Shown: piece by piece, positions 46,578 to 58,700 of the stretch
Layout of the letters: the number at the start of each line of letters is the position of its first letter
Position numbering within the stretch: the stretch's first letter is position 1
Source: Monocercomonoides exilis
Lineage: Eukaryota; Preaxostyla; Oxymonadida; Polymastigidae
DNA length: 64,000 bases
Direction of reading: 5' to 3'
Assembly: GCA_001643675.2 (NCBI GenBank)
Contig: LSRY02000048.1
Span: 654,001 to 718,000, forward strand
The notes under the pieces: generated by a model
What the model saw: only the letters and a program-made list of their open reading frames with translations
Databases searched by the model: none
What the model was told of the DNA's origin: nothing
Translations under genes and position numbers: made by a program

Positions 46578-47137
46578 ATGGGTGATTATTTTTGAAATTA
46601 TAACTTTTTTCGGGGTATTGATTTTTCAAAGATCGTTTGTCATTGGGAAAAGATTTTGAATTCAAATGCAGAAACTATCACAACTGCTTTATAAACAAAT
46701 GTTTTCGAACAAATGAAGATGAAGATGCAACTAATAGACCATTTCATTTTTCAGTGTTCTTTTGTTGATACTCATAATATATTTTTGAACCGAAATACAC
46801 CAAAAATAATTCAAATTCGAAAAAAAAAATCATTTTCGAAAAAGAATAATTCTAAATCGGTATTAATATTTCAATTTGGGAGATTATTTTTGAAATCATA
46901 ATATTTATAATTAAAATTTCGGTTTGAATTTTCACTTTTAATGCTTGTTAATGAACACAGAAAAGTGAACACTCCAATTCAAAACATATCCGTAATTATT
47001 TAACATCATTCATTTTCAATTAAGACAGTTGAGATGAATAAAACAAATCAATGAAGATTATATTTTCCATTTCTTAAAATTCTCAAAATAACCAAAACAC
47101 TCCGAAAAAAGTTATGATTTCAAAAATAATCACCCAT
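46578..47137. mobile_element. 560-bp element with 36-bp terminal inverted repeats
   Basis: The ends 46578-46613 and 47102-47137 are inverted copies of each other with one mismatch in 36, beginning ATGGGTGATTATTTTTGAAA. There is no coding capacity inside. A piece of the palindromic repeat family (46796-46860) and a partial internal copy of the terminal sequence (near 46880) lie within it. A similar terminal sequence also occurs at 48155-48170 beside the second Merlin relic and, with changes, near 49012. Classified as a MITE; target duplication unclear. Confidence 0.85.
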
Positions 47138-47870
47138 TTCAAAAAAAAAAATAAATTCAAATTCGGAATTAATATTTCAATTTCGTAATTTATTAGTTCA
47201 ATTTCGAAAAAAAATATTTCAATTTCGAAATTCATTTTTAACTGAAATTATTAATTTTTCTCGAGAATGGATTTCAGAAAAGTTCAAGTCATTTTTAAAA
47301 TTAATCAAATATTGTTACATAAAGAAAACTGTTTTTTGAAAACGAAACAATCAATAAATCAATTTTTTTAATATTTTTTTTTCATTTTCGAAAATCATCA
47401 CTCAAAAGATAAAAATTTTTGAAAATTTTATACTATGTTAAACCCAATTGAAAATTGCAAATAATCAATCACAGTTTATTGAATGACAAAAAACAAGAAT
47501 TTATTTCTCAATTATATTTTTTTAGTTTCTTTGGAGTAAAAATAGAAAAACATCAATTTTCAATACTAAAATGAAATTTTTTTTTGAAAAACTTCTATTA
47601 AAAAAATATGCATTCAAAATGTATAAATATATTAAAAAGAAAAATCTTTATTATATTTATATTGATAGACAAAGAAAAATGATAAAATAAAAATAAAGAG
47701 AATTAAAAACCCAAAACACATGTTATTCATTCCACAAATCAAAAAAATATTCATTTCAGAAATTGTATTATTAATTTTCGATTTTGAATTATTCTTTTTC
47801 GAAATCGAATTAATAAATTACGAAATTGAATTATTTTTTAGAATTATTATTATTTTTGGTGAATTTGAAT
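47138..47870. repeat. inverted pair of the palindromic repeat family
   Basis: 47140-47250 and 47755-47870 are inverted relative to each other and share the AATTTCGTAATTTATTA and AATTCAATTTCGAAAAAG-like core with the element at 11795-11970. They may be the two ends of one element of about 730 bp or two separate insertions next to the 560-bp MITE. The interior is AT-rich with nothing recognised. Confidence 0.6.
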
Positions 47871-48138
47871 GTAAAAATATGATTTCAAAAACAATCTCAT
47901 TCATATTGAAGGAAATTATTTTAATAATATGTGTGATTAATCTCATTGAATACACAAGATTTTTCATTATATTCATATTTAACAAATAGGATATTGATGA
48001 TTTGAAAAAAAAGAATAATAAAAATTCTATAAAAAAAATTCATTTTTGTGTCATGATAATAATGAATTAAAAATCAATTAATCTTCGCTCTAATTTGACT
48101 CATTTGGTCCTTCAGAAATCTCATCGCTTGAAGTGTTA
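47871..48138. other. AT-rich spacer
   Basis: No gene recognised. It lies between the repeat cluster and the C-terminal end of the second Merlin relic. Confidence 0.5.
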
Positions 48139-49000
48139 TCATCTTATGGAACAAAAATAATCACCCATATCATCTATATCAGGAACATCATTTTCGATTT
48201 CTTCTTCTTCAATGATTTCTCTCTCATTATCTCTTCCATGGACGATATATCCCTCCATATCCAAAAAAGAAACTTTCACAGTTTTTTTCACCATCCAAAA
48301 AGAAAGATAGTCTCCAGTATATTTCTCCCTTATGCCATGCCTAAAAAAAAAATTCTCAGATGTGACCACATTCCTTCTACTGCATTTGTGAATGTCTACG
48401 AAATTTGATCCACTAAATACTTTAAATGATTAACTGTTTGATGAATGCCACCATGATCCTTCAAGCTTCTGTGTGCACGCCATTCATCGCTCATTATTGT
48501 GATTCCTGGATAGATATGAGATTTTAATAGATGAACAAGTGTTTCGGCGCTTCGATCAGAAACAATAAAAACAAATCTTCTTTTTGTAATTTTCTTATCT
48601 TCATTTCTTTCAATTCCTCCAAATATCCATGTCTGGTTTTTTCTTCTGCCTCTCTAGATTTTCTTCTTCTTCTTTAAATGCATTCGTCGATTTCAACTAT
48701 TTTTACAACACAGTCAATCATGATAGGGTTACGATTATTGATACTCATTTTCTCGACATGCAAAACACTGATCCTTGATCCAACAATATTTGGATAAACT
48801 TCTTTTTAATTCCATATCTGAGTTTGTATTTGTTCTTGCCAAAGTTAAAAAATGATCAAGAATTTGCAAAGACCGATTTTATTGTTTTCAAATCTTGCAT
48901 TTGAGAAAACAATCCGTTTTATGTTACACTTGAATCACATCCAACTTCAATAAGTTCCTTTTTCATTCAACAAATCAAAACTCATGTGGTGAATTGCACA
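48139..49000 (-). pseudogene. Merlin-type (IS1595/ISXO2) transposase relic 2
   Basis: Minus-strand frames read, in order: 'CVVKIVEIDECI' (first catalytic Asp, about 48685), 'WIFGGIERNEDKKITKRRFV', 'IVSDRSAETLVHLLKSHI', and 'YPGITIMSDEWRAH' (second Asp, about 48488). They continue 'GGIHQTVNHLKYLVDQ', 'NAVEGMWSHLRI' (catalytic Glu, about 48375), 'RHGIREKYTGDYLSFW', and a Glu-rich tail ending at 48139. The order and motifs are those of the DDE domain of ISXO2-like proteins. A TAA after the first Asp block, a TAG and at least two frameshifts break it, and the zinc ribbon upstream is not recognisable. It is clearly diverged from relic 1, so they are separate insertions of one superfamily. Confidence 0.82.
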
Positions 49001-50373
49001 CTCGATATATGGGACATTATTTTCGAAATCATTAATCTGTATTTAAATTTTTAGGATGTTTTTAATTTGTAAAATATTCGAAATAATATGATCAAATTCT
49101 TTGTTTGTATTAGAAAAATTGACAATTTCCCCTACAACTATCAAAAAGAAATACTTTCAAAACTTTTTCAACATTATAATTGATCAATAAATAAATAATT
49201 ATTTGAAATGAAAATCAAATTCTTTTTAGCATTTTTTCAAGCAAGGAATAAATGGCTCGAAGAGGAGTTATCGTCAATTGTATCAACTATTAATGATCTT
49301 TATGAAAAACCTATTTTTGAAGCAGATCAAGATATTTTAAATGAGTTCTAGTGTAATTGTTTAAAAACGTTCTTTTGGAGTTTCATTTTCTTTCAAACAA
49401 TTTTAACATTTACACGTGAAATGAAAACTTATTGCATTTCTTTCTTTTTCTGTGATTATCCTATTAATATTATTTATTGAGTGATATATGAAAATAACGA
49501 TAATTCTTGTACGAAGACAAATAGATGACAGAAATTAAGTTTTGTTTTCAAAGTGATAACATTTAATAAATTTTTTTCACAAAATCTTTTTATTTTATAA
49601 AGAAGAATTTATCGATTATTGAAAAACAAATATAACTATATTCATTAGAACTTGTACGAATTTTCCCTGCCGCACCTAATTGATTAAAGAAATTCGAATT
49701 TTGTCTGACTTTTTGAATGTGAATCAATCTCATCGGATGTTCCTAAATCTCTTTATGTCCGACATAGTTATTTTAAGATCACAACTTTTGATCATTCATT
49801 TTTTTCTTTCTTCCTTTCTAATACAACCATAACATATTTGTCGTTGAAATTTTGATATATTGTTGTGTTATTGATGATTTTCGCATGTGCAACCGATTTT
49901 TTAATTATTTTCTCGTTTGATTCGGTTTTTTTAGTGAACTTGTTGTTTCAGTTTTGTGTGTTAACAAGTTTTATTTTTAAAGTTAATCAAACTGTTCTCA
50001 ATTCCTTTTCACATGTCTAAAGAATATATTGGCAAAATTTTTTTGAAAAGTGACATCGGATCAAAAATTTAACCCATCGTCATAAAATGATTTTCATTCC
50101 GTTTCCTTTATTCTTATTAAAAAAAAATTTCAATACACTTAAATGCTTATCAGTTCATAACAAACTTCTTTATGGAAAGATATATTTTGAAACAAATAAT
50201 TATATATTAAATAAATTGATCAAAATTAAAAAAATTTGTTTCGCAATGAAAAGGAGTTGCATTTGCTTGAACCATCAATCAATTGCTGCATTGTGAATTG
50301 TTTATGGTATATTTCGATTATTTTTTTGAATTAACAAAAACACCGATTATTTTTTAAGTTTTTATTTTATCAG
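49001..50373. other. AT-rich intergenic with one possible small exon
   Basis: At about 49207-49350 a plus frame reads 'KWLEEELSSIVSTINDLYEK' and 'ADQDILNEF' before TAG. It looks protein-like but is short and isolated. The rest is AT-rich with long T runs and no recognised gene. Confidence 0.4.
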
Positions 50374-50646
50374 AATTTTTCAATGCTCAGAATGAATATC
50401 AAATTTCATGGAAGCAAATGCAGCTTGCACAAGTTGGAATGAACAAACAGATTGTCAAAAAATTGACGGTTTGCTATTTGTTTTTCAAAACGTTTAATTA
50501 ATTTTTATTATTTCTTTTTTTGCGTATTTAATTTGAAGCAGATTTCTGAGCGCCTTATAAGAAAGAATTTGCGATATATAAATCCACAACAGATTCATAA
50601 GAAGATGAAGAAGATTTCTGCTGATGGTTGTGAAATGCCAGATTGA
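50374..50646 (+). CDS. last two exons of an unidentified gene or gene fragment
   Basis: Exons 50374-50468 and 50542-50646 join across a 73-bp GT-AG intron to give a continuous basic, helical C-terminus ('NEYQISWKQMQLAQVGMNKQ', 'IVKKLT|ISERLIRKNLRY', 'INPQQIHKKMKKISADG') ending in TGA. A TTTATCAG acceptor precedes the first exon, so further upstream exons are expected, but I could not find one with matching phase. The stop overlaps the start of the surface-protein relic. It may itself be a fragment. Confidence 0.35.
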
Positions 50647-51448
50647 GACGATGTTTGTATCATCAATTTCAGAGAATCATGGAGACAGCAAGCAATGTGG
50701 AGAGTTCAGTGAACCTTATCAATCGCTGAATGTTGGAGTTCAACACATCATTCCTTCTCTGTACTCGAAGCTGTTGATCTTGGAGCAAACAGAAATTGTT
50801 GGGAAGTGTTATGTTCTTGATGTGACCATCCGCTCATTGCAATCTCCCTCAGCTGCAATGGTATATCTGAACTCAATCATTTCTGGCAATGAGGTAAGTA
50901 TTCTCACAACTTCCGAGAATGTTCGAATTGAGAGATTGAAATTCAACTTTGGGCAGTCGTTTTCTAACTCTGAAAGTTTTTTTCCTTCGAAGAAAATGGT
51001 CAACTTTCTCTTTCGTTTGTTGATTTCTCTTTTTCTAATTCATCATCACCATCATCGATTTCTTCTTTTCTTCTTCTTATCCTCCTTCTCCTTCTCCTTC
51101 TCCTTCGCGTTTGCCTTCTTCTTCTTCAACTTCTTCTTATCAAACGTTTTGTTCAGGAATATGAAGAAAGAAAACTGTTGTATTCTCAATGTTTGCTGTA
51201 TATTTGTTTCTTTCAACAACTTTTTGAAAGAAAATGAATGCGACAAGAAACAGGTGATAGAAGAGGACGAAAAAGGAAAAGAAGTTGACAGCTTTGAAGA
51301 AAATGTCATCAGGGAAATCAAAGCGTCGATTGCATCTTTTAAACATCCAAAAAACCTCAGCATGTTGTTTATTACAATCTCTTTATTTCTCGGAGCCTTC
51401 TCGTGCAATGCTGACGAAGTCAAAGAAGAAGATAATGACTTTATATGA
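50624..51448 (+). pseudogene. relic of a beta-helix surface protein gene
   Basis: A single open frame of 274 codons without a signal peptide. It reads 'FVSSISENHGDSKQCGEFSE', which is the surface-family module start with the PC replaced by PY. It continues 'SLNVGVQHIIPSLYSKLLIL' and 'LDVTIRSLQSPSAAMVYLNS', then 'ILTTSENVRIERLKFNFG'. The frame then passes into a His/Phe low-complexity run and a different-looking, partly acidic end. The preserved frame suggests a young fragment, but it begins and ends inside a module and lacks an anchor, so it is not a functional family member. Confidence 0.65.
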
Positions 51449-51469
51449 CAAGATATTGGCTCCTTCTCA

Positions 51470-52570
51470 CTTCCAGCGCAATGTTATTGTGTCGTGGAAC
51501 TGCACCACATGCTGCCCGTCCACCAGCGCAGCCCAAAGCAGATAGCCCCTTCCACCTCGTTCCTCCCCAGCTGCAGCCCCGCCAGCTCAACCAGCAGCCG
51601 CACCATCAGGAACAGCGCCCGCTACCCCTCTTTCTTTGCCACTGATGATCACACAGCCTACACAGCAGTTTCAGCCCAACCACTTCTCCCACCCTCACTT
51701 CTGCAGACAATACCGAAAGCTCTCTCACCTGGCCGTCTAGCACCGGCTTCAGCAGTGCTAGGTGCCGGCTCACCATCTTCACAACTGCGCAGTTCTCAGA
51801 CTCCGTCAGAGGAGCCCGCCGGTCAGCTGCGTCGCACACATGCGGCAGCCGTAGGCCCAGCGTGAAGAGGTCGTCGAATTAGCACGCCTCCAGCACCGAC
51901 GCAAACGATGGCTAACAGCAGCCAGATATTCTAAATACATCCAGATAGACCTGCAGTGACAGCACTAGTTGCATCGATAGATTGCTAACATACAGAAGAG
52001 ACTCCAGCTCCGAGTGCGTGATCCCTCTGCACACTACTCCCAATGACGAAGATGACGCAGATGATGAAACTGATGGATCGCTGCAGCATATCGCATCATA
52101 CAGCGCCTTCATCTCCTCCTTCCGCTTCATTGCCTCTGCCCGGAAGTAGTTCAGTAGAAACCTCAGAAACATTGACGCGTCCGCCTCTTTCTTCTCTGAC
52201 TGTATTTTCTCAAACTCTCCCAAAAACGTCATGATTTTCTTCTCCGCTACTCTTTCAAGCACGATGCTGAAGAACAAGAAGAACGACAGCTTGTCTTCAT
52301 TGAACTCCTCCCTCCCAAATTCCCCAAACAGCCACATCATTGCAATGTTCCACTTGAAAAGCTTCTCCCACGTGGATCATCACCTTCCTGATTGCATCAC
52401 TTTTTATCTGATTCTCAATCGCCTCTTCGAATTGCGCATTCTGCTCTCAGATCATCTGCTCCTTCACTTTCGGAAGTTCCATTAGCATCTTCATTTTCCT
52501 TCTCCGTCTAGTTCATCTTCTGCTGCACCGTTGCATCTGATCTTCCACCACCTCCTCCACCATCGCTGTT
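51470..52570 (-). pseudogene. relic of a second oxymonad-type multigene family
   Basis: Minus-strand frames read from about 52545: 'KMKMLMELPKVKEQM', then 'AQFEEAIENQIKSDAIRKV'. The 142-codon frame at 52340-51912 gives 'WLFGEFGREEFNEDKLSFFL', 'SIVLERVAEKKIMTFLGEFE' and 'SELESLLYVSNLSMQLVLSL'. After stops come 'FDDLFTLGLRLPHVCDAADR' and 'RHLALLKPVLDGQVRELSVL', then 'EVVGLKLLCRLCDHQWQRKR'. A shifted frame near 51500 ends 'VVQFHDTITLRWK'. The region is clearly less AT-rich than its neighbours. The protein would be helical and HEAT-like. I associate these phrases with a large Monocercomonoides family of unknown function, from memory only. Confidence 0.6.
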
Positions 52571-52808
52571 TAATTTTGGCAAAAACTATCCTATCACGCG
52601 ATAGAACACTTTTCGCAGCTTTTCAAGTTGTTATTTTCCTCAAAAATTCCGATATTTTATATTGACGATTTATAGTTTTTCAAATTTTGGAAATAATGTT
52701 GTTATCAAAAAAAGCAAATCTTTTCAATCTTTTTGATCACTCTTCCATTATAATTTCCAACGTTATTGTTATTCGAATTTATCTTTCTGAACACTTAATA
52801 TTTCATTC
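52571..52808. other. short AT-rich upstream region
   Basis: Separates the minus-strand relic from the first recombinase gene. No element recognised. Confidence 0.45.
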
Positions 52809-55795
52809 ATGGAACAAGATTTTTCATCTGAACAAATTTTTTCAATGTCGACCAATCATGATTTTTCTTCAAATATTTCATACGACTTCACTTCACCAAA
52901 ACTGACACAAAGCAGCCCATACGATTGTCCATCTGAGGTATTTTGCTTTTTTTGAAGCTTGAACAAATTGATTTTATATTTATTTATCTATTATGAAAAC
53001 AAAAAATCCTTATTAAATAGCTTTCTCTGCAAAATATTAATTATCAGAAAAAAGAAGAAATCGATACTCAAACTCCGGACGAAACCTACATTGCAAGAGA
53101 GGAAGTGTGCAAGAAAATGATGAAGCTTATGCAGCACTTCCTCTCTCCAACAAAGCAAAAAACCCCGCAATCACATCATTCATCGTTCACTTATTCCACT
53201 CCTCTTCGAGAAAGTACAACTTTTTCAGCCATTTTAACACCTCACAAACCAACAAAAATACTTCAACCTACTCTTGATTGTTTTTCGTCATCTGTTGAAA
53301 AAGAAAAAGAAAAAGTGAAATGTGAAAATGAAAAAGAAGAAAAAATAAACGAAAATAATGATGATAAAAGCGATTCAGATAATGGAATTTCTGAAGAAGA
53401 TGCTGATTTCCTTGAGCCATCAAGTGATTCAGAAGAAAAGGGCTTAGAGGAAGATGAGATTGATTTTGAAAAAGAAAAATCGGAAAGGTTGAAGTTAGAA
53501 AAATATAACGAAACCATTTGTCAAATTCCATCATCATCAACTGACAACACAGAACATTCATCAAATCAGAAAATCATATCCATATCTTCTTCAAACTCCT
53601 CCTCTTCCATTAACCCTTCAGTTCCTTCTTCCTCTTCCTCCGCATCTGCCTCTGCCTCTGCCTCTTCCTCTTTTTCCTCTTCCTCATCCTCCTCATCCTC
53701 TTTCAACTACCAACCTCTCTTGCTCTCTCCATCACACGAATTCCCAACGAAAATGGACGCTGCACTGAAAAGAGTGGGCAAAGAAAAAGCGAAAGAATAT
53801 CTGAAAATTAAAACAATGTGGTCCGAAGCAACAGCAAAGAAACATGCTTGGGTTGAACGACTATTAATGAAATACGCTGAAGAAGTTGAAGTCAAGCCCT
53901 GTCCGCTCACTCCGGATCTCGCCCGCGCCTTCGTTCTTTTCTGCGGAAAAGAATGCATGTATCCTTTATCGTCGATTGGATACATCATTGTCCCTTCCCT
54001 GAAAAGAATAAATATTGAAAAAAGAGGAAAAAGATTAAACAGAAAAACACACCTTGCAATGCGGGAAGCTATACGGTATCTTCGCTTCTCACGAAACGTT
54101 GAAAAAAATGTTATGATAAAAGAACCAGCATTAATCAAGGATGTTACAAGAATAGTCGAATTCATACCTTCGTCACTTGAATCAAAGGAAATGGAGGCTT
54201 CACTATACTTGGTAGCTGTCAACACAGGTGCACGGGCTATTACTCTGGCAAACGTGCATCTGTCTGATATTACAAGAGTAATAAAATCAGAAAAAACAAA
54301 GAAATTCTTATGCACACTTCGCTATAACCGAACCAAGGGCTCGGCAAATTGGAGGCATGAGGTAACTATAGAAGGACTGGAGGAGGAAGAAAGCGGAGAC
54401 GACCCTGTTTATTGATTGTCTGCTTATCTTAATAAAAGATGTGGTATATCACTATCTGAATGGATGACCAGAAAGAATGAGGCAAACCTTGAAGAACTGC
54501 TGTGGCCTATCAGCACTGACTCCATGCGAGAACGATTCAAAACTCGAGCGGCTAATGCGGGTTATCCGAGGAGCCTCTTCTGCTTTCATTCCCTCCGCAG
54601 TGGCTATATTTGTTCGGCACTGATTAAATGTGGTGCAAAAGAAGAAAAGCAAAAAGTAATTTCAGAAAAAACAGCATTAATAGCAGGTTGGACACCTTTC
54701 AAATTGGCTCAGGCTGGTTACATTAAAAATGTGGTGAAGCGCGCAATGGGAGCCTCAAGGCTTTTCAGCCACGAAGAGGATGGCGAGAACGAGCCTATCA
54801 TTGACGAAACGCTTCTTGAGTTGGAAACGTTTCATGGAATTTCATTCTCATTTGTGAGTGATGAGAAAAGCCCATATGATTCATACAAAGACATCGTGAA
54901 GGAAAGAGCGAGAAAGTTTTTCGGAAAGGAAGAAGTTGAAAGATGTTTGATGGAAAGATTTGTGAATAATGGATCCAAGAAATTGATAGAAGAGAACGAA
55001 GATTTGAAGATTATTGCAGAGAATAAAATGGAAAGTATTAATAAGAAGAAAAAAGAAGGACAAAAGAAAACATACTTTTACTCTATTGCTGCAAGAGTTG
55101 CACGTGTGTACATAAAGGACCAGCTTTATGTTCAAGGAAAGTCTCCGGTCGAAGTCGCAAATAATTTCTGCAGACTGGAAGAAAAGTCGACATCGAAAGC
55201 ACCGATACATAATAGAAAGAGATACACAGAAAATGAGACAAATGAAACACCGTACGAAAAAAGAAAAAAAGAAAGAGAACATCTGATGAAAGACAGAAAG
55301 AGAAATGAAAAAAACAACCTTCGAAGAATTCGCTGGACAAAAAATGACGACACAAAGCTCATTGCTATGTTCAACGAAGGGAAAAAGACGAAGGAAATGA
55401 TGAAAGCTTTTCCATATCGAGATCGCCAACATATTGACGATCATCTGCAAGTGCTGCTTGAAAAAGGAAAAATAAAAAGACCAGATTCAATTCCATTGTC
55501 AGAAATGATAGAAAATATTGAACGAAAGAAGGATGAGCCAAAAAAGAAAAGATCATACAGAAGGAAAAAGCACGTTCCAGATTTCGGAGAGTCCGACAGC
55601 CAGGAAGAGAAGCCAACAAAAAGGAAGAGGAGTGACGAAGAAAAGGAGGAGGATGACTCACTTGAGGAATTTGAATTGGAAATAATAATGAGAAAGTTGA
55701 AGAATACAAAGAGCAAGAGGTTGAAGAGAAGTGAAGATGGGAGTGAATGGGTACGTGTAGAAGAAAATGAAATCGAGGATGAAGAAAGTTTGTGA
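52809..55795 (+). pseudogene. tyrosine recombinase + SANT/Myb protein, interrupted by one TGA
   Basis: Exons 52809-52937 and 53048-55795 (110-bp GT-AG intron) give a 958-codon frame with a single internal stop, TGA at 54413-54415 (codon 499). Residues 44-240 are disordered, Glu- and Ser-rich. A helical core-binding part begins with 'KKHAWVERLLMKYAEEVEVK'. The catalytic set is present: Arg439 in 'NTGARAITLANVHL', His557 and Arg560 in 'FCFHSLRSGYICSAL', and Tyr601 in 'QAGYIKN'. A SANT/Myb-like helix set starts at 'RRIRWTKNDDTKLIAMF' near 800, followed by a basic tail. At the stop, the paralogue at 59918 has Trp ('VIWWLEEYL' against 'DPVY-stop-LSAYL'). The frame is otherwise undamaged for 459 codons beyond it, so this is a very recent nonsense mutation, readthrough, or a base error. 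Confidence 0.85.
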
Positions 55796-58700
55796 AAGTC
55801 GATCAGAGTTTATGATTGAAGTTGTTTTGCACATCACCATACACATTAATCAACAATAAATAATAAACAAAATTATAAACAAAGCAATTGTTAAAATCGA
55901 ATGAAAAAAAAGAATTTCAAATTTTTTCATACTATTTATTGAGCTTGACATGGCATCTGCAGTATTGAATTGTTGAAAATAACGACCATTCATTGAAGTT
56001 GTAATAATAAGGATGCTATATCAACAAGTTCTAACATGAAAACAGTGATTATTAAAGAAATATATTAAACGAATCAAAAATCAAAAAATGAGGAAAATTA
56101 TTAGATTATGGGTCAAGAGTTATTGAAAAAAAATAAAAAGATCAAAAGTTATTCAATCAATTAAAAATTCAAGAAAAAATTTCAAAATTTTGGACAAATA
56201 CAATTTTTGGAAAAAAAATAATAACTCCAATAAATAATGTAAATGATGAAGAACAACATACCATGCTGTCAGCAGTTAGTGAAGTTTATAAACAGAAAAA
56301 ACTGTGCGACCTGATTTTGAATCAACGAACTTCATTCCTACAACAGCATAAAAAAACTAATGAAGAAAATTTCTAATTTCGAATGGAAACATACTCATTT
56401 TTGTATATATTTTTTCTGTTAAAAATGAAGTTTGATATCTGAATTAAGAAGAATTATCTTTCTTTGAAGGGTTAATATTATTTTGTCAAAGACAAAAGAA
56501 AATCAAATGAATACGAAAAAATTACGAATAAATCCAACCTTGCTTCTCAGTCCGTGCCTGATTTTTGAGCGTTTAACAATCTACCTCGGAAACAGTTGAA
56601 CTATCAAAAATGAGTATTTAACATTTTATGGAAGAGATCAAAAGCCAAAAATGAAATAATAAATGTTCACTTGGAAGTTTGAAATTCAACTATCATTCCT
56701 TTATTCTGAACAAAAATGTTTGTATATATGTTTATTTATTTTCAATAAGACAATATTTTTTAATTTTTTTCACAAATTTCCAAAACAATTTGAACATTAT
56801 TGATTATTCGTTGATGTTGAAATGTTTGTGATTTCCTTTTCGACTGAGAAGTTTTAATTCAATCAAGGAAGGATATTCTTCGCAGAAAACAAATTTTTGA
56901 ACTTCAGTTATCTTGAACGCTAAAGTCAAAAACCGATTATTCAATTTCCTGTGAAGGAAAAAAATTGGATTTATAATTTCTTTGGTATGATTTGAATTGA
57001 AATATTAAGTTGCATTCATAACAATGTAATTTTTCTTTTCTTTTTTTATCGTTGGAAAATCAGCATTGATCAATCGTGTGATAATTTTTTCAATAACTGA
57101 AAAGCTACTGAAAATAGGCTTGAATTATTCCAATGCAAAATGGAAATTACGTTAATAAATGCAAAACTTTGATAAACAAACAATTTCATCGAATAATTCC
57201 TTTGACTGATTGATTATAAATAATTTTTTTCAAAAGAAAGAGGTTTGGAGTTCAATTTTTGTTCTATTCATTTTTTCATCAATTTTTGTATGTTTTGCAA
57301 AGTTATGAAAGACAGATCAAGCTTTATTAAAGCTTATTTAACAAGTGATGCTTAAGAAAAAATAAATACATTATCATCTTAACGAAATATCATCATGATA
57401 AGTTCTCACTTGAAATATGGAGTTTGTAAATTTCCTTTTATGAATACAAAGATTGAGGTGAATGAATGCACTGCAACTTGAAGAAATGGAAAAGGTTTGA
57501 CGTGTTTTTCATCTATGATCAATGATCTCTTTGTTTTCGAATGATAGAAGTTATTGAGAAGCGAAAGAATTCAGTCAGTTATTAACTTGTTGAATGTCAG
57601 ATGATAAAATCGTGGAAATACATATGTTCAAGACAATATGGAGAGTGTTTTTCTGAAGAAATCGGAATCAACGTTGGATAACATTTGCAGAATTTCCAGA
57701 AAAGGCTTTCAATGAAGAATAAATCTATGTATTCCAAAAATAATTCATTATTCAGGAAATAAAGAGTTGAAGCAATAAGAATCATGTGATTTATGAACCG
57801 GTAATTTATTTTGTGAAATGTGAAAGCGTTTGTTTTTTCATAAGAACGAAGAAAACAAATGGAATTGCAATTTGTCCGTGCTGAAGAATGATAATTCCAA
57901 GATGCAAAATGGAAGATATGATAAATTGAAATGATGAGATGTGCTTGAAGTGTGAACTTTTCATTTTTTGTTTAATAAAATGAAGTTTTTTATATTTGAA
58001 GTGTAAGCGTTGTTAAGATAAGAAGATCGTAAATTTTCTTCGAAAAAAAAGAATTTCTAACAATTAATCGGGAAGAAAATAACAAAGTTTGTTGATTATT
58101 CTTTGGTTTTCTAAATTCATTTTGAATTAATGAATGAAAATTATTGTTTTTCAAAGAGATCATAATGACTGAAGCAATTTCTTATTTATTGGTTAAATGA
58201 ATTGAAAATTTTTAATCCAAAAGATTATTTTCAATGGAAAACTTGATTTCTTTTCGAACAAAAAATGTTCTTTGTTAATTGCAGATAAGAACATTTTTAT
58301 GTTGGATATTTTATTTTGATCGATGAATGCTCTTTCATTTATCAAAACAAAATACTCATTTTTGAGAAGTTTGAACTGATAATTTGTTAGATTTATTTGA
58401 ATAAATGCTTTTTTGTTATTTGATCATTCTTTAATCACATTGAAAAAATATGAGAAATGTTAATTGTTTCATTCTGCATTTATTTCTTGCAAATACAAAA
58501 TGAAACATTTAATATTCATTGTTTTCAATGAATCATCTACTAAATGAAATGGAAAAGTGCGGGCAGAAGTTTGAAACAGCGAAGATCGGAATCGGCGAGT
58601 TGAAAACAATGATGGAAATGAAGTTTTTCCAGAAGATGAATTGTTCCATCAGCTTGCGCGCGAAGGTTTGATATTGATTTATGATCTATTGTGCTTTTCA

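Noticed and set aside
54413-54415. TGA reassigned to tryptophan in this genome
   Set aside because: DNAAF4, condensin, SNARE, LRR and both surface genes end naturally at TGA, and TGG is used for Trp throughout.
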